Position numbers and translations under genes: made by a program. 64,000 bases of DNA from Citrobacter sp. Cu233. GTDB taxonomy: Bacteria > Pseudomonadota > Gammaproteobacteria > Enterobacterales > Enterobacteriaceae. The DNA lies in assembly GCF_030332225.1 (NCBI RefSeq), contig NZ_JAOWIF010000035.1, forward strand, positions 371,732 through 435,731, read 5' to 3'. Positions 49,468 to 60,691 of this stretch are shown here, piece after piece (positions within the stretch are counted from its first letter, which is position 1; every line of letters begins with the position of its first letter). The notes under the pieces were generated by a model. It was not told the origin of the DNA and searched no databases. It saw nothing but the letters and a program-made list of their open reading frames with translations.

Positions 49468-50460
49468 ATGAAAACCGCTTACATTGCCAAACAACGTCAA
49501 ATTAGCTTCGTGAAATCTCATTTTTCTCGCCAACTGGAAGAGCGTCTGGGGCTGATTGAAGTCCAGGCACCGATCCTGAGTCGTGTAGGAGATGGCACGC
49601 AGGATAACTTGTCTGGCTGTGAAAAAGCGGTGCAGGTGAAAGTGAAAGCATTACCAGACGCTCAGTTCGAAGTGGTGCATTCACTGGCGAAGTGGAAGCG
49701 TCAAACGCTCGGACAACACGACTTCAGCGCGGGCGAGGGGCTGTACACGCACATGAAAGCCCTGCGCCCGGATGAAGACCGTCTCTCTCCGCTTCACTCG
49801 GTCTATGTTGACCAGTGGGACTGGGAGCGCGTTATGGGTGACGGTGAGCGTCAGTTCTCCACTCTGAAAAGCACAGTAGAGGCTATCTGGGCGGGAATTA
49901 AGGCAACCGAAGCTGCGGTAAGCAAAGAATTTGGTCTGACACCGTTCCTGCCAGAGCAGATCCACTTTGTGCATAGCCAGGAGCTGTTATCTCGCTACCC
50001 GGATCTTGATGCAAAAGGTCGTGAACGTGCGATCGCAAAAGAGCTGGGCGCGGTGTTCCTGGTCGGGATCGGCGGCAAACTTAGCGACGGTCACCGTCAT
50101 GATGTTCGTGCGCCGGATTATGATGACTGGAGTTCAGCTTCCGAGCTGGGCCATGCTGGTCTGAACGGTGATATCCTGGTGTGGAACCCGGTTCTGGAAG
50201 ATGCGTTTGAACTGTCTTCGATGGGGATCCGCGTGGACGCCGATGCGCTGAAACACCAGCTTGCTCTGACCGGTGATGAAGATCGCCTGAGTCTGGAGTG
50301 GCACCAGGCACTGTTGCGTGGCGAAATGCCGCAGACCATTGGCGGCGGTATTGGGCAGTCACGCCTGACGATGCTGCTGCTGCAGTTGCCGCACATTGGT
50401 CAGGTTCAGTGCGGTGTGTGGCCTGCACAGGTCCGTGAAAGCGTCGCTTCTCTGCTGTAA
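49468..50460 (+). CDS. asnA: Aspartate-ammonia ligase (asparagine synthetase A)
   Basis: A 330-residue enzyme making asparagine from aspartate, ATP and ammonia, related to class II aminoacyl-tRNA synthetases. [31 protein letters not shown] is the start, [13 protein letters not shown] near residue 72 and [15 protein letters not shown] near residue 294 (motif 3). It is controlled by divergent asnC. The stop is four bases from convergent viaA. Confidence 0.97.
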   Translation: MKTAYIAKQRQISFVKSHFSRQLEERLGLIEVQAPILSRVGDGTQDNLSGCEKAVQVKVKALPDAQFEVVHSLAKWKRQTLGQHDFSAGEGLYTHMKALRPDEDRLSPLHSVYVDQWDWERVMGDGERQFSTLKSTVEAIWAGIKATEAAVSKEFGLTPFLPEQIHFVHSQELLSRYPDLDAKGRERAIAKELGAVFLVGIGGKLSDGHRHDVRAPDYDDWSSASELGHAGLNGDILVWNPVLEDAFELSSMGIRVDADALKHQLALTGDEDRLSLEWHQALLRGEMPQTIGGGIGQSRLTMLLLQLPHIGQVQCGVWPAQVRESVASLL

Positions 50461-50464
50461 CAAA

Positions 50465-51916
50465 TTAACGCCGCCAGCGTCTGAGCAGGCGGCTTCGCAT
50501 CCCGGTATCAAAGCGCCAGATATGATCGAAAATGCGCATGATGCCGGGTTTGCCGTGTGCTGACATCGCGACCGCATGAAAACGGTGCTGATGTACCCGC
50601 TGTAATTCCCCCACTTTGTTGACAACCTCATCGGGTAATCGCTGGGCGATAAAATCCGAAATCACCACCGCATCGGCATCAAACCATTCCCGACTCTGCA
50701 TACGTTCAATAATGGCGCGAAAACAGCTGGCAATGTCCGTACCGCCGCGAAAGCGCTGGCTTAAAAAACGGATTGCCTGCTCAATGCCTTCCGGACCGGA
50801 TAGCTCATAGCGCACGACTTCTGTCGAAAATAACATGATAAAACAGCGACGGTTATCGGCGAGTGCAACGCGCATGAGTGCGAGGCAAAAGGCTTTCGCA
50901 CACTGTTCGTTAAATCCGCCCATCGATCCCGAGGTATCGACACAGACAATAAACGGTCCACGAGGCTGCTCGTCAAAATCCTGGTGTATAACCGGTCGCT
51001 CTGTTACTTTCTCGCGCCAGGCTTCTCCATGCAGGCGGTATGTCAGGAGCTGCTTTTCCACCAGCCGCCGATAGAACTCATATTCCAGTTCGGTAATGCC
51101 CAACGTGGCCAGTTCGGGGGGGAGTAAACGCAGGATATCATCGCTTTGTTGAATGCCATCCACCTGCTCCGGGACGGTGGCCGGTTCACGCACCAGCGTA
51201 CGGAATGTTTCCATTGGCGCGTCTTTACGCGGCACGGATTTCGCTTCTCTGGAGCGCCCCAACTGTTCGGCCAGCCGTTGAAGTTCGGGTTGTTGCGTCA
51301 GGAACTCACCGTATTTCACCATCAACTGATAATCACCGCGCTTGATTTGACCTGCGCTCATGCCCCACAAACGACCCGCTGCGTTGTCATTTTCCGCCAG
51401 CACAGGTTCCAGTTGGCCACTGAGCGTCATCCGTTCCTGTACTTCACTGAGCAACTGTTCGCGTTCTTCTTCCAGTAGCTGCTGATTAAGCGTGGTGGTT
51501 TGAACCACCAGGCTCAGGCGCCAGCGCTGGAGAAATAGTGTATGCAGTGCGGGCGTAAAAATACTGTTGTCATCGACCAGTTGCTGCGCTTGCCCAGCCC
51601 ATGGTGAGTGGAGTCGGTGCAGGAGCGCTAAGATTTGCGGTAGCTGGACGATAAACTGCGGAGTGGAGAGGAGCTGACTTTGCTGATAGCACATTACCTC
51701 TTCTGTTAGCTCCGGCGGTACGTGGGTATCTTTGAGGCGGCTGCGTAACGCTTCACGCCAGCGGGGGACATCGTCAGTAATCGCTTTTTTTAGCCGGGGA
51801 AATTTTTTGAAAAAGACCGCCATCTGCGGGGAAGCCAGCAGTGCGATGATCATCTCTTCGATCATCCCCTCTTCGCCGACCGCCAGCATGATATTTAGCG
51901 TATCAAGGGTCAGCAT
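50465..51916 (-). CDS. viaA: ViaA, VWA-domain partner of RavA
   Basis: A 483-residue protein with a C-terminal von Willebrand A domain; the MIDAS motif [10 protein letters not shown] is near residue 327. It stimulates RavA ATPase activity and the pair has been linked to Fe-S/respiratory complexes and aminoglycoside sensitivity. Its start overlaps the ravA stop by seven bases. Confidence 0.95.
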   Translation of the reverse strand: MLTLDTLNIMLAVGEEGMIEEMIIALLASPQMAVFFKKFPRLKKAITDDVPRWREALRSRLKDTHVPPELTEEVMCYQQSQLLSTPQFIVQLPQILALLHRLHSPWAGQAQQLVDDNSIFTPALHTLFLQRWRLSLVVQTTTLNQQLLEEEREQLLSEVQERMTLSGQLEPVLAENDNAAGRLWGMSAGQIKRGDYQLMVKYGEFLTQQPELQRLAEQLGRSREAKSVPRKDAPMETFRTLVREPATVPEQVDGIQQSDDILRLLPPELATLGITELEYEFYRRLVEKQLLTYRLHGEAWREKVTERPVIHQDFDEQPRGPFIVCVDTSGSMGGFNEQCAKAFCLALMRVALADNRRCFIMLFSTEVVRYELSGPEGIEQAIRFLSQRFRGGTDIASCFRAIIERMQSREWFDADAVVISDFIAQRLPDEVVNKVGELQRVHQHRFHAVAMSAHGKPGIMRIFDHIWRFDTGMRSRLLRRWRR

Positions 51917-53406
51917 TGTTGTGCCTGTCGGATCTGTGTACCGACGTCCTGCAGGCTGGCTTCAATGCGGCCTAACCAGTCACTATGGATAAACAGACAT
52001 TTTTGCTGTTCACTAAATTCGCTGTGCTGCTGGTGCCATTCGTTGTCGAGCGCTTCAAGCTGCTGTTTTATCTCACTGGGCATGCCTTCTTCTGATGCAC
52101 CGGGTAACGCCAGTCGAGAACCTTGCAAGCTGACGTCGCGTACGACCAGGTGCTGAGCGCTGTCGACTTCCATATTCAGCGTCTGGGCAAATCCGATCCC
52201 GTTTAATTTTCCGCGGATCTCACCGCCTTTCGTCAGCCATAGCTCCAGAGCGGCGCGCTCAAAGGCAATATGGATAACGTCCATATCGTGCAGTTTTAGG
52301 GGTTTTTGCAGTAACAGCGTCAGTACGGAAGTGTTGGCTTCCGGCGGTAAATCATAATGAGGACGGCGGCTGAACATTCCGCCCTGACGAATTACCGTGA
52401 AAGCCGTTTTATCACTTTGCTGCTGCTGTAGCTGGATGCGGCGCTGCATTATTGTCCCAAGGCGAGTCAGCATTGTCTGCTGCTGCCAGGCGTGCCCGGT
52501 CATCAATATTTCGATTTGTTGCTGCATCAGATTCAGGCTTTGTGCGTCATACCACAAGCAATCTTTCAACAGGATAAGATCGATAGGCGCAACGGCATCG
52601 CGTCCGCTAAAGAAGGCGCTGGCCTGGAGTAAGCGGATTGCTTTTTTCCAGCGACGGTCAGATACGTAGGGGGCGTTCGGTAGCGCATCCAGTTGCTGGC
52701 GCAGGGTGAAAATCAATTCAAATACACGATCGGGAAGCGTGACTTTGCCAATGTCTTTTTGCCACTGGTAGTACTCTTCATCCGTCACTTGTAACGTTGT
52801 TGGAACAGGGTTGTCACTTTCATCCTGCTGGCTTAACAGCATGGAGCGGAAGTTAGCCTTGTCCTGGACTTTATCCAGCCACAGGCGAATCAGCATTCGG
52901 TCGTACAATGCTTCCAGGCTGCTGTCCGCTTCAGGCAATTCGTTGGACGCCGCGACCAGCAGACGCATCGGGATTTTCTCCTCGTGTGCGCCGTTGCGGA
53001 AGTGGCGTTCGTTAATGGCGGTCAGCAGGGTGTTGAGAATGGCCGGGCCTGCTTTCCAGATTTCATCGAGAAAAACGATTTCGGCTTCAGGAAGATAGCC
53101 TGCTGTTAAGCGCTCATAGCGACCTTCGTCTTTAAGCGCCTGAATGGATAGCGGGCCAAAGACCTCTTCAGGTGTCGAAAAGCGCGTCATCAGATATTCG
53201 AAAGCACGGGCATTTTTAAAGGCAAACTTCAGTCGGCGAGCGATTAAGCTTTTCGCGATCCCTGGCGGGCCTAATAAGAAGACGCTCTCGCCGCTGAGCG
53301 CGGCCAGCAGACAAAGGCGAATGGCGTGGCTACGTTCATAAAGTCCCTTTTCCAGCGCATTGCTCAGACGGGAAATTCTTTCCGCTAATAAATGTGGGTG
53401 AGCCAT
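51910..53406 (-). CDS. ravA: RavA, MoxR-family AAA+ ATPase
   Basis: A 498-residue AAA+ protein. Walker [16 protein letters not shown] is near residue 44 and Walker [14 protein letters not shown] near residue 108. The C-terminal half carries the LARA and triple-helical domains that bind inducible lysine decarboxylase LdcI in E. coli. [11 protein letters not shown] at 53406 matches E. coli; a longer start at 53430 is excluded. Confidence 0.95.
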   Translation of the reverse strand: MAHPHLLAERISRLSNALEKGLYERSHAIRLCLLAALSGESVFLLGPPGIAKSLIARRLKFAFKNARAFEYLMTRFSTPEEVFGPLSIQALKDEGRYERLTAGYLPEAEIVFLDEIWKAGPAILNTLLTAINERHFRNGAHEEKIPMRLLVAASNELPEADSSLEALYDRMLIRLWLDKVQDKANFRSMLLSQQDESDNPVPTTLQVTDEEYYQWQKDIGKVTLPDRVFELIFTLRQQLDALPNAPYVSDRRWKKAIRLLQASAFFSGRDAVAPIDLILLKDCLWYDAQSLNLMQQQIEILMTGHAWQQQTMLTRLGTIMQRRIQLQQQQSDKTAFTVIRQGGMFSRRPHYDLPPEANTSVLTLLLQKPLKLHDMDVIHIAFERAALELWLTKGGEIRGKLNGIGFAQTLNMEVDSAQHLVVRDVSLQGSRLALPGASEEGMPSEIKQQLEALDNEWHQQHSEFSEQQKCLFIHSDWLGRIEASLQDVGTQIRQAQQC

Positions 53407-53610
53407 AATGAAGTGGCGTCCTTTCGCCAAATGTTCCGCGTTAAACAGCGAGTATAGATGTTTAGCCCCTGGGCTGTAATAGACTGAAGGCGCGTTTATT
53501 TTTCTTTGAGCCAGATTAATCTGGTCTCATTTAGGGGTACGATTTTGCGATTAATCGTGCATACTGTGCGCCTTTTTGTGGGCCAAGGGACGACGCACAC
53601 ATTTCTTATA

Positions 53611-53721
53611 TATACACCATATCAATCAAGCTGCACCAAGGCGGCAATGGAGTTATTCCCTGGGATGGGCGGAATAACGAATGCAGCTAACGCGGAGGTC
53701 GCTTGAACGATGATGTGTATA
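53611..53721. repeat. ERIC-like long palindrome in the kup leader
   Basis: Nested inverted arms: TATACAC (53611-53617) with GTGTATA (53715-53721), AGCTGCA (53629-53635) with TGCAGCT (53682-53688), and GTTATTCC (53652-53659) with GGAATAAC (53671-53678). Flanks such as CAAGGCGGCAA and GCAGCTAACGC resemble ERIC ends, but the core differs. It ends 16 bases before kup. Confidence 0.65.
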
Positions 53722-53737
53722 AACGAAAGACGAGTCT

Positions 53738-55606
53738 ATGAGCACTGATAATAAGCAATCATTGTCTGCGATTACCCTTGCGGCCATTGGGGTTGTCTAC
53801 GGTGATATTGGTACCAGCCCACTTTATACGCTTCGTGAATGTTTGTCCGGGCAGTTTGGTTTTGGCGTTGAACGTGATGCTGTGTTTGGTTTTCTCTCGC
53901 TGATTTTCTGGCTGCTGATCCTGGTTGTTTCCGTTAAATATCTGTCATTTGTTATGCGTGCTGATAACGCCGGGGAAGGCGGGATCCTGACGTTGATGTC
54001 GTTGGCCGGGCGTAATACGTCGGCGCGAACGACCTCGATGCTGGTGATTATGGGATTGATTGGCGGCAGCTTTTTCTATGGCGAGGTGGTGATCACGCCA
54101 GCGATTTCGGTGATGTCGGCGATTGAAGGTCTGGAGATCATTGCTCCACAACTGGACACCTGGATTGTTCCTCTCTCTATTATCGTACTTACCCTGCTGT
54201 TTTTGATTCAAAAGCACGGTACCGGCATGGTCGGTAAGCTGTTTGCGCCGATTATGCTGATATGGTTCCTGGTGCTTGCCGTGCTGGGTGTACGCAGCAT
54301 TATTGCGAATCCGGAAGTGTTGCATGCCCTAAATCCGTATTGGGCTGTTCATTTCTTCCTGGAATTCAAAACGCTATCCTTTATTGCGCTGGGCGCAGTG
54401 GTGCTGTCGATTACCGGTGTTGAAGCGTTGTATGCCGACATGGGCCATTTTGGTAAGTTACCTATTCGCCTGGCATGGTTCACCGTCGTATTGCCTTCGC
54501 TGGTGTTGAATTACTTTGGTCAGGGTGCGTTGCTGTTAAAGCATCCCGAAGCGATCAAAAACCCGTTCTTCCTGCTGGCACCGGATTGGGCACTTATTCC
54601 GCTGCTGATCCTTGCCGCTCTGGCAACGGTTATCGCCTCTCAGGCGGTTATCTCCGGTGTATTCTCACTGACGCGCCAGGCTGTGCGTCTGGGGTATTTA
54701 TCGCCGATGCGGATTATCCATACTTCAGAAATGGAATCGGGTCAGATCTATATTCCTTTCGTAAACTGGATGCTTTATTTCGCCGTGGTTATCGTGATCG
54801 TGAGCTTTGAGCACTCCAGTAATCTGGCTGCGGCGTACGGTATTGCGGTGACAGGGACGATGGTGCTGACGTCCATCTTGTCGACGACTGTGGCGCGGCA
54901 AAACTGGCACTGGAATAAGTACTTCGTCTTCCTGATCCTGGTTGCGTTCCTGTGCATCGATGTTCCGTTATTCTCTGCAAACCTCGATAAGCTTATTTCA
55001 GGCGGCTGGTTGCCGCTCTCGCTGGGCCTGGTAATGTTCACTATTATGACGACCTGGAAAAGCGAACGCTTCCGTCTGCTGCGTCGTATGCATGAGCACG
55101 GTAACTCTCTGGAGGCGATGATTGCCTCGCTGGAGAAATCCCCACCGGTGCGCGTGCCTGGAACGGCGGTATATATGTCCCGCGCGTTGAACGTCATCCC
55201 GTTTGCACTGCTGCATAATCTCAAACACAACAAAGTGTTGCATGAACGCGTGATCCTGCTGACGCTGCGTACAGAAGATGCTCCGTATGTACACAATGTA
55301 CGTCGGGTGCAGATTGAGCAGCTTTCACCGACCTTCTGGCGCGTGGTGGCCAGTTATGGCTGGCGTGAAACGCCAAACGTTGAGGAAGTGTTCCACCGCT
55401 GTGGTCTGGAAGGCTTAAGTTGCCGGATGATGGAAACCTCCTTCTTTATGTCGCATGAGTCGCTGATTGTTGGCAAACGGCCATGGTATCTGCGCCTGCG
55501 CGGTAAGCTGTATTTGCTGTTGCAGCGTAACGCGCTACGTGCGCCGGACCAGTTTGAAATTCCGCCTAACCGGGTTATTGAACTCGGTACTCAGGTCGAG
55601 ATTTAA
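53738..55606 (+). CDS. kup: Kup, low-affinity potassium transporter
   Basis: A 622-residue K+/H+ symporter of the HAK/KUP family. Twelve helices begin with [20 protein letters not shown] near residue 16 (the family signature), and [20 protein letters not shown] near residue 108. A C-terminal cytoplasmic domain of about 150 residues follows. It is divergent from ravA; the 331-base gap is largely filled by an ERIC-like palindrome. Confidence 0.96.
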   Translation: MSTDNKQSLSAITLAAIGVVYGDIGTSPLYTLRECLSGQFGFGVERDAVFGFLSLIFWLLILVVSVKYLSFVMRADNAGEGGILTLMSLAGRNTSARTTSMLVIMGLIGGSFFYGEVVITPAISVMSAIEGLEIIAPQLDTWIVPLSIIVLTLLFLIQKHGTGMVGKLFAPIMLIWFLVLAVLGVRSIIANPEVLHALNPYWAVHFFLEFKTLSFIALGAVVLSITGVEALYADMGHFGKLPIRLAWFTVVLPSLVLNYFGQGALLLKHPEAIKNPFFLLAPDWALIPLLILAALATVIASQAVISGVFSLTRQAVRLGYLSPMRIIHTSEMESGQIYIPFVNWMLYFAVVIVIVSFEHSSNLAAAYGIAVTGTMVLTSILSTTVARQNWHWNKYFVFLILVAFLCIDVPLFSANLDKLISGGWLPLSLGLVMFTIMTTWKSERFRLLRRMHEHGNSLEAMIASLEKSPPVRVPGTAVYMSRALNVIPFALLHNLKHNKVLHERVILLTLRTEDAPYVHNVRRVQIEQLSPTFWRVVASYGWRETPNVEEVFHRCGLEGLSCRMMETSFFMSHESLIVGKRPWYLRLRGKLYLLLQRNALRAPDQFEIPPNRVIELGTQVEI

Positions 55607-55690
55607 TATTGCTGACGCCCTCTTTCATCGTGAAAGGGGGCGTTTTGTTTGACTCCTCTCAGTTTTCTTTTCATCTCATGATAATCCTTG

Positions 55691-55784
55691 CGAAACGTTT
55701 CGATGGCGATCACATTTTCGTAACCTCGCGGTGGTTTTCTGTGCACCCTTCAGACTAAACTTATTTTCAGCGAAACGTTTCGCT
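55691..55784 (+). promoter_or_regulatory. rbs operon control region with two RbsR-type operators
   Basis: CGAAACGTTTCG at 55691-55702 and AGCGAAACGTTTCGCT at 55769-55784 are perfect palindromes of the LacI-family type and match the known RbsR site. Centres are 80 bases apart. Between them GCGATCACATTT (55706-55717) has a good CRP half-site. Confidence 0.8.
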
Positions 55785-55798
55785 AGTGGGGAAAGAAA

Positions 55799-56218
55799 AT
55801 GAAGAAAGGCACGGTACTCAACTCTGAAATTTCATCGGTGATCTCCCGTCTGGGGCATACCGATACGTTAGTCGTCTGTGATGCAGGATTACCTATCCCT
55901 GGCAGCACAACGCGTATCGATATGGCATTAACCCAGGGCGTACCTTCTTTTATGCAGGTATTGGATGTGGTTACCCGTGAAATGCAGGTCGAGGCAGCCA
56001 TTCTCGCGACGGAAATTAAACAACATAATCCGCAACTCCACGAAACGTTGCTCAACCACATTGAGCAACTGCAACAACACCAGGGAAACACCATAGAAAT
56101 TCGTTACACCACGCATGAGCATTTCAAAAAACAAACCGCAGACAGTCAGGCGGTAATTCGCAGCGGAGAGTGTTCTCCGTATGCGAATATTATTCTTTGT
56201 GCTGGCGTCACGTTCTGA
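55799..56218 (+). CDS. rbsD: D-ribose pyranase RbsD
   Basis: A 139-residue enzyme interconverting ribose pyranose and furanose forms before phosphorylation. [34 protein letters not shown] is the conserved start (His20 and Asp28 in the active site), ending [22 protein letters not shown]. First gene of the operon, directly after the operator. Confidence 0.97.
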   Translation: MKKGTVLNSEISSVISRLGHTDTLVVCDAGLPIPGSTTRIDMALTQGVPSFMQVLDVVTREMQVEAAILATEIKQHNPQLHETLLNHIEQLQQHQGNTIEIRYTTHEHFKKQTADSQAVIRSGECSPYANIILCAGVTF

Positions 56219-56225
56219 GGCCATC

Positions 56226-57731
56226 ATGAACGCATTACTGCAACTCAAAGGGATCGATAAAGCGTTCCCGGGCGTAAAAGCACTATCTGGCGCCGCATTG
56301 AATGTCTATCCAGGTCGCGTAATGGCGCTGGTAGGTGAAAACGGCGCTGGCAAATCCACCATGATGAAAGTACTGACCGGTATCTATACCCGCGATGCCG
56401 GTTCTTTATTATGGTTGGGGAAAGAAACCACCTTCAACGGCCCAAAATCCTCCCAGGAAGCCGGGATTGGCATTATTCACCAGGAGCTGAACCTGATCCC
56501 ACAACTCACCATCGCTGAGAACATTTTTCTTGGCCGGGAGTTTGTAAATCGCTTTGGCAAAATAGACTGGAAGAAAATGTATGCCGAAGCCGATCTACTG
56601 CTTGCCAAACTCAATCTGCGTTTTAAAAGCGACAGGCTGGTGGGTGAGTTGTCAATTGGCGATCAGCAGATGGTTGAAATTGCCAAAGTGTTGAGCTTTG
56701 AGTCGAAGGTCATCGTTATGGATGAACCGACCGACGCCCTTACCGATACCGAAACGGAATCCCTGTTCCTTGTTATCCGCGAACTTAAATCGCAGGGGCG
56801 TGGCATCGTCTATATCTCCCACCGTATGAAAGAGATCTTCGAGATTTGCGATGATGTGACCGTTTTCCGCGACGGGCAGTTTATTGCCGAGCGTGAAGTG
56901 GCCTCGTTAACCGAAGATTCGCTCATTGAAATGATGGTGGGGCGTAAGCTGGAAGATCAGTACCCGCGGCTGGATAAAGCGCCAGGCGATGTGCGCCTGA
57001 AGGTTGATAACCTGTGCGGCCCAGGGGTACATGATGTGTCATTCACACTACGCAAAGGCGAGATCCTGGGCGTCTCTGGCCTGATGGGGGCCGGTCGTAC
57101 TGAATTGATGAAAGTCCTGTATGGCGCACTGCCACGTACCAGCGGTTACGTCACGCTTGACGGGCATGAAGTGGTTACCCGCTCTCCGCAGGATGGCCTG
57201 GCCAACGGTATCGTCTATATTTCTGAAGACCGTAAACGCGATGGCTTAGTGCTGGGCATGTCGGTGAAAGAGAACATGTCGTTAACTGCACTACGCTACT
57301 TTAGCCGCGCTGGCGGAAGCCTGAAACATAAAGATGAGCAGCAGGCGGTAGGTGATTTTATTCGCCTTTTCAATGTAAAAACGCCATCTATGGAACAGGC
57401 TATCGGTCTGCTTTCTGGCGGTAACCAGCAAAAAGTGGCGATTGCACGCGGTTTGATGACCCGACCCAAAGTGCTGATTCTCGATGAGCCAACACGCGGT
57501 GTTGATGTTGGTGCCAAGAAAGAAATCTACCAGCTTATCAACCAGTTTAAAGCCGATGGGCTGAGCATCATTCTGGTCTCTTCTGAGATGCCAGAAGTAT
57601 TGGGCATGAGCGATCGGATTATTGTTATGCATGAAGGGCATCTCGGCGGTGAGTTCTCTCGCGAGCAGGCCACTCAGGAAGTATTAATGGCTGCCGCTGT
57701 GGGCAAGCTTAATCGCGTGAATCAGGAGTAA
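56226..57731 (+). CDS. rbsA: RbsA, ribose ABC transporter ATPase
   Basis: A 501-residue tandem ABC ATPase. Domain 1 Walker [10 protein letters not shown] is near residue 37; domain 2 has the degenerate GLMGAGRTE near residue 290 and signature LSGGNQQK near residue 400, as in E. coli. [16 protein letters not shown] at 56226 is the conserved start, eight bases after rbsD. Confidence 0.97.
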   Translation: MNALLQLKGIDKAFPGVKALSGAALNVYPGRVMALVGENGAGKSTMMKVLTGIYTRDAGSLLWLGKETTFNGPKSSQEAGIGIIHQELNLIPQLTIAENIFLGREFVNRFGKIDWKKMYAEADLLLAKLNLRFKSDRLVGELSIGDQQMVEIAKVLSFESKVIVMDEPTDALTDTETESLFLVIRELKSQGRGIVYISHRMKEIFEICDDVTVFRDGQFIAEREVASLTEDSLIEMMVGRKLEDQYPRLDKAPGDVRLKVDNLCGPGVHDVSFTLRKGEILGVSGLMGAGRTELMKVLYGALPRTSGYVTLDGHEVVTRSPQDGLANGIVYISEDRKRDGLVLGMSVKENMSLTALRYFSRAGGSLKHKDEQQAVGDFIRLFNVKTPSMEQAIGLLSGGNQQKVAIARGLMTRPKVLILDEPTRGVDVGAKKEIYQLINQFKADGLSIILVSSEMPEVLGMSDRIIVMHEGHLGGEFSREQATQEVLMAAAVGKLNRVNQE

Positions 57732-57736
57732 AAAAG

Positions 57737-58702
57737 ATGACTACCCAGGCTGTTTCTGGTCGCCGTTATTTCACTAAAGCATGGCTTCTGGAGCAAAAGT
57801 CGCTCATCGCTCTGTTAGTGCTGATTGCGATTGTTTCCACCATGAGCCCGAACTTTTTTACTGTTAATAACCTGTTCAACATTCTCCAGCAAACGTCGGT
57901 AAACGCCATTATGGCCGTCGGCATGACGCTGGTCATCCTGACGTCGGGTATCGATCTGTCCGTCGGTTCCCTGCTGGCGCTCACCGGTGCGGTTGCTGCT
58001 TCCATTGTCGGAATTGAAGTCAACGCGCTGGTCGCCGTCGCGGCAGCATTGGCGCTGGGCGCTGCTGTTGGTGCGTTAACCGGGGTGATTGTCGCAAAAG
58101 GTCGCGTGCAGGCATTTATCGCCACGCTGGTGATGATGCTCCTGCTGCGGGGTGTGACGATGGTGTACACCAATGGGAGTCCGGTAAATACCGGATTTAC
58201 CGACAATGCCGATCTGTTTGGCTGGTTTGGTATTGGTCGTCCGTTAGGCGTCCCGACGCCGGTGTGGATTATGGGTATTGTCTTCCTGGCTGCATGGTAC
58301 ATGCTGCATCACACCCGTCTGGGCCGATATATCTATGCGCTGGGTGGTAACGAAGCGGCAACGCGTCTGTCTGGTATCAGCGTCAGTAAGATTAAAATTA
58401 TCGTTTATTCACTCTGTGGGCTGCTGGCTTCGCTGGCGGGCATCATTGAAGTGGCGCGTCTTTCCTCTGCACAACCGACGGCGGGTACCGGCTACGAGCT
58501 GGATGCTATCGCTGCGGTCGTATTAGGCGGTACTAGCCTGGCGGGCGGTAAAGGACGAATTGTTGGGACGCTGATCGGCGCATTGATTCTTGGTTTCCTC
58601 AATAATGGTTTGAATTTGTTAGGTGTATCCTCCTATTACCAGATGATCGTCAAAGCGGTGGTGATTTTGCTGGCGGTACTGGTAGACAACAAAAAGCAGT
58701 AA
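57737..58702 (+). CDS. rbsC: RbsC, ribose ABC transporter permease
   Basis: A 321-residue permease of the BPD-transp-2 family with about ten helices (LIALLVLIAIVSTMSPNFF near residue 20; GIDLSVGSLLALTGAVAA near residue 71). Works with RbsA and RbsB. Five bases after rbsA. Confidence 0.97.
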   Translation: MTTQAVSGRRYFTKAWLLEQKSLIALLVLIAIVSTMSPNFFTVNNLFNILQQTSVNAIMAVGMTLVILTSGIDLSVGSLLALTGAVAASIVGIEVNALVAVAAALALGAAVGALTGVIVAKGRVQAFIATLVMMLLLRGVTMVYTNGSPVNTGFTDNADLFGWFGIGRPLGVPTPVWIMGIVFLAAWYMLHHTRLGRYIYALGGNEAATRLSGISVSKIKIIVYSLCGLLASLAGIIEVARLSSAQPTAGTGYELDAIAAVVLGGTSLAGGKGRIVGTLIGALILGFLNNGLNLLGVSSYYQMIVKAVVILLAVLVDNKKQ

Positions 58703-58726
58703 CAACGATTACAGGACATCTTAAAT

Positions 58727-59617
58727 ATGAACATGAAAAAACTGGCTACCCTGGTTTCTGCTGTTGCGCTGAGCGCCACCGTGAGCGCGAATGCGATGGC
58801 GAAAGATACCATTGCGCTGGTGGTCTCTACGCTTAATAACCCGTTCTTTGTCTCCCTGAAAGATGGTGCGCAAAAAGAGGCGGATAAGCTGGGCTATAAC
58901 CTGGTTATTCTGGATTCACAGAATAACCCGGCGAAAGAACTGGCAAACGTTCAGGATTTAACGGTTCGCGGTACTAAAATACTGCTGATTAACCCGACGG
59001 ACTCCGATGCCGTGGGTAATGCTGTGAAGATGGCTAACCAGGCGAAGATTCCGGTTATCACTCTCGACCGCGTAGCGTCTAAAGGTGAAGTTGTAAGCCA
59101 TATTGCGTCTGATAACGTGCTGGGCGGCAAAATTGCGGGTGATTACATCGCGAAAAAAGCGGGTGAAGGCGCGAAAGTTATCGAACTGCAGGGCATTGCC
59201 GGAACGTCCGCGGCGCGTGAGCGTGGCGAAGGTTTCCAGCAGGCCGTTGCGGCGCACAAATTTAATGTACTGGCCAGCCAGCCGGCAGACTTCGACCGTA
59301 CGAAAGGCTTGAACGTTATGCAGAACCTGCTGACCGCACATCCTGATGTGCAGGCTGTCTTTGCCCAGAACGATGAAATGGCGCTGGGTGCATTGCGCGC
59401 ACTGCAAACTGCGGGTAAATCTGATGTGATGGTGGTTGGATTTGACGGCACACCTGATGGCGAAAAAGCAGTAAATGATGGCAAACTGGCTGCGACTATT
59501 GCTCAGTTGCCGGATCAGATTGGCGCGAAAGGCGTTGAGACTGCGGATAAAGTACTGAAAGGCGAGAAGGTTCAGGCTAAATATCCGGTTGACCTGAAGC
59601 TGGTCATCAAGCAGTAA
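58727..59617 (+). CDS. rbsB: RbsB, periplasmic ribose-binding protein
   Basis: A 296-residue periplasmic protein with signal peptide (residues 1-25, SANAMA) and two Rossmann-like lobes ([19 protein letters not shown] at the mature N-terminus). It delivers ribose to RbsAC and to the Trg chemoreceptor. The C-terminus LKLVIKQ is short, as in E. coli. Confidence 0.97.
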   Translation: MNMKKLATLVSAVALSATVSANAMAKDTIALVVSTLNNPFFVSLKDGAQKEADKLGYNLVILDSQNNPAKELANVQDLTVRGTKILLINPTDSDAVGNAVKMANQAKIPVITLDRVASKGEVVSHIASDNVLGGKIAGDYIAKKAGEGAKVIELQGIAGTSAARERGEGFQQAVAAHKFNVLASQPADFDRTKGLNVMQNLLTAHPDVQAVFAQNDEMALGALRALQTAGKSDVMVVGFDGTPDGEKAVNDGKLAATIAQLPDQIGAKGVETADKVLKGEKVQAKYPVDLKLVIKQ

Positions 59618-59712
59618 TACCGATTCAGGCCGCTCGTGACCTGATGGAGACATAAATACGCCATCGTTAGATCTGGTTCTGAAGATGAAAGCGTAAAAAG
59701 AAAAGCAGGGCA

Positions 59713-59737
59713 CGCGCCACCCTAACCCGGTGGCGCA
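59713..59737 (+). terminator. Hairpin between rbsB and rbsK
   Basis: GCGCCACC (59714-59721) and GGTGGCGC (59729-59736) are perfect arms in the 141-base gap, followed only by ACTTTG, so it probably limits or protects rather than fully ends the transcript. rbsK follows. Confidence 0.65.
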
Positions 59738-59758
59738 CTTTGACTTGGAATACCTAAC

Positions 59759-60688
59759 ATGAAAACCGCAGGCAACCTCGTTGTTCTTGGCAGCATTAAT
59801 GCCGATCACATCCTCAACCTTACATCTTTCCCGACACCTGGTGAAACCGTAACGGGTAGTCAATATCAGGTGGCGTTTGGCGGTAAAGGCGCGAATCAGG
59901 CGGTTGCTGCAGGGCGTAGTGGCGCGAATATCGCGTTCATTGCCTGTACGGGGGATGACGATATTGGCGAAAGTGTTCGTAAACAGTTAGCCCGCGATAA
60001 TATCGATATTGCCCCGATTAGCGTTATTGCGGGTGAATCGACCGGTGTGGCGCTGATTTTTGTGAATGCTGACGGTGAGAATGTTATCGGTATTCATGCC
60101 GGCGCGAATGCTGCACTTTCTCCGGCGTTGGTAGAAGCACAGCGTGACCGTATTGCTCAGGCGTCTGCGTTACTGATGCAATTAGAATCACCGATCGAAA
60201 GCGTATTGGCTGCAGCAAAAATAGCGCAGCAAAACAAGACTACGGTTGCCCTGAATCCAGCCCCGGCACGTGAACTATCTGACGAGTTGCTGGCGCTGGT
60301 GGATATTATTACCCCAAATGAAACCGAAGCTGAAAAGCTGACGGGGATCCGGGTCGAAAACGATGAAGATGCCGCTAAAGCGGCGCAGGCGTTGCACGCG
60401 AAGGGTATTCATACTGTACTGATTACCTTAGGAAGTCGTGGTGTGTGGGCCAGCGTAAACGGTGAAGGTCGTCGTGTGCCCGGGTTTAAAGTGGATGCTG
60501 TTGATACTATCGCTGCCGGAGATACCTTTAACGGCGCGTTAATCACCGCGTTACTGGAAGAGACTCCGCTATCGGAAGCCATCCGTTTTGCACATGCTGC
60601 CGCGGCGATTGCGGTCACACGTAAAGGTGCACAGCCTTCCGTTCCATGGCGTGAAGAAATCGAAGCGTTTTTAAGTCAACAGAGGTAA
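59759..60688 (+). CDS. rbsK: Ribokinase RbsK
   Basis: A 309-residue PfkB-family kinase that phosphorylates ribose at O5. The N-terminal GSINADHILNLTSFPTPGETV and FGGKGANQAVAAGR (PfkB signature 1, near residue 40) and IAAGDTFNGALITALL (signature 2 with catalytic Asp, near residue 250) are intact. Confidence 0.97.
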   Translation: MKTAGNLVVLGSINADHILNLTSFPTPGETVTGSQYQVAFGGKGANQAVAAGRSGANIAFIACTGDDDIGESVRKQLARDNIDIAPISVIAGESTGVALIFVNADGENVIGIHAGANAALSPALVEAQRDRIAQASALLMQLESPIESVLAAAKIAQQNKTTVALNPAPARELSDELLALVDIITPNETEAEKLTGIRVENDEDAAKAAQALHAKGIHTVLITLGSRGVWASVNGEGRRVPGFKVDAVDTIAAGDTFNGALITALLEETPLSEAIRFAHAAAAIAVTRKGAQPSVPWREEIEAFLSQQR

Positions 60689-60691
60689 CGC

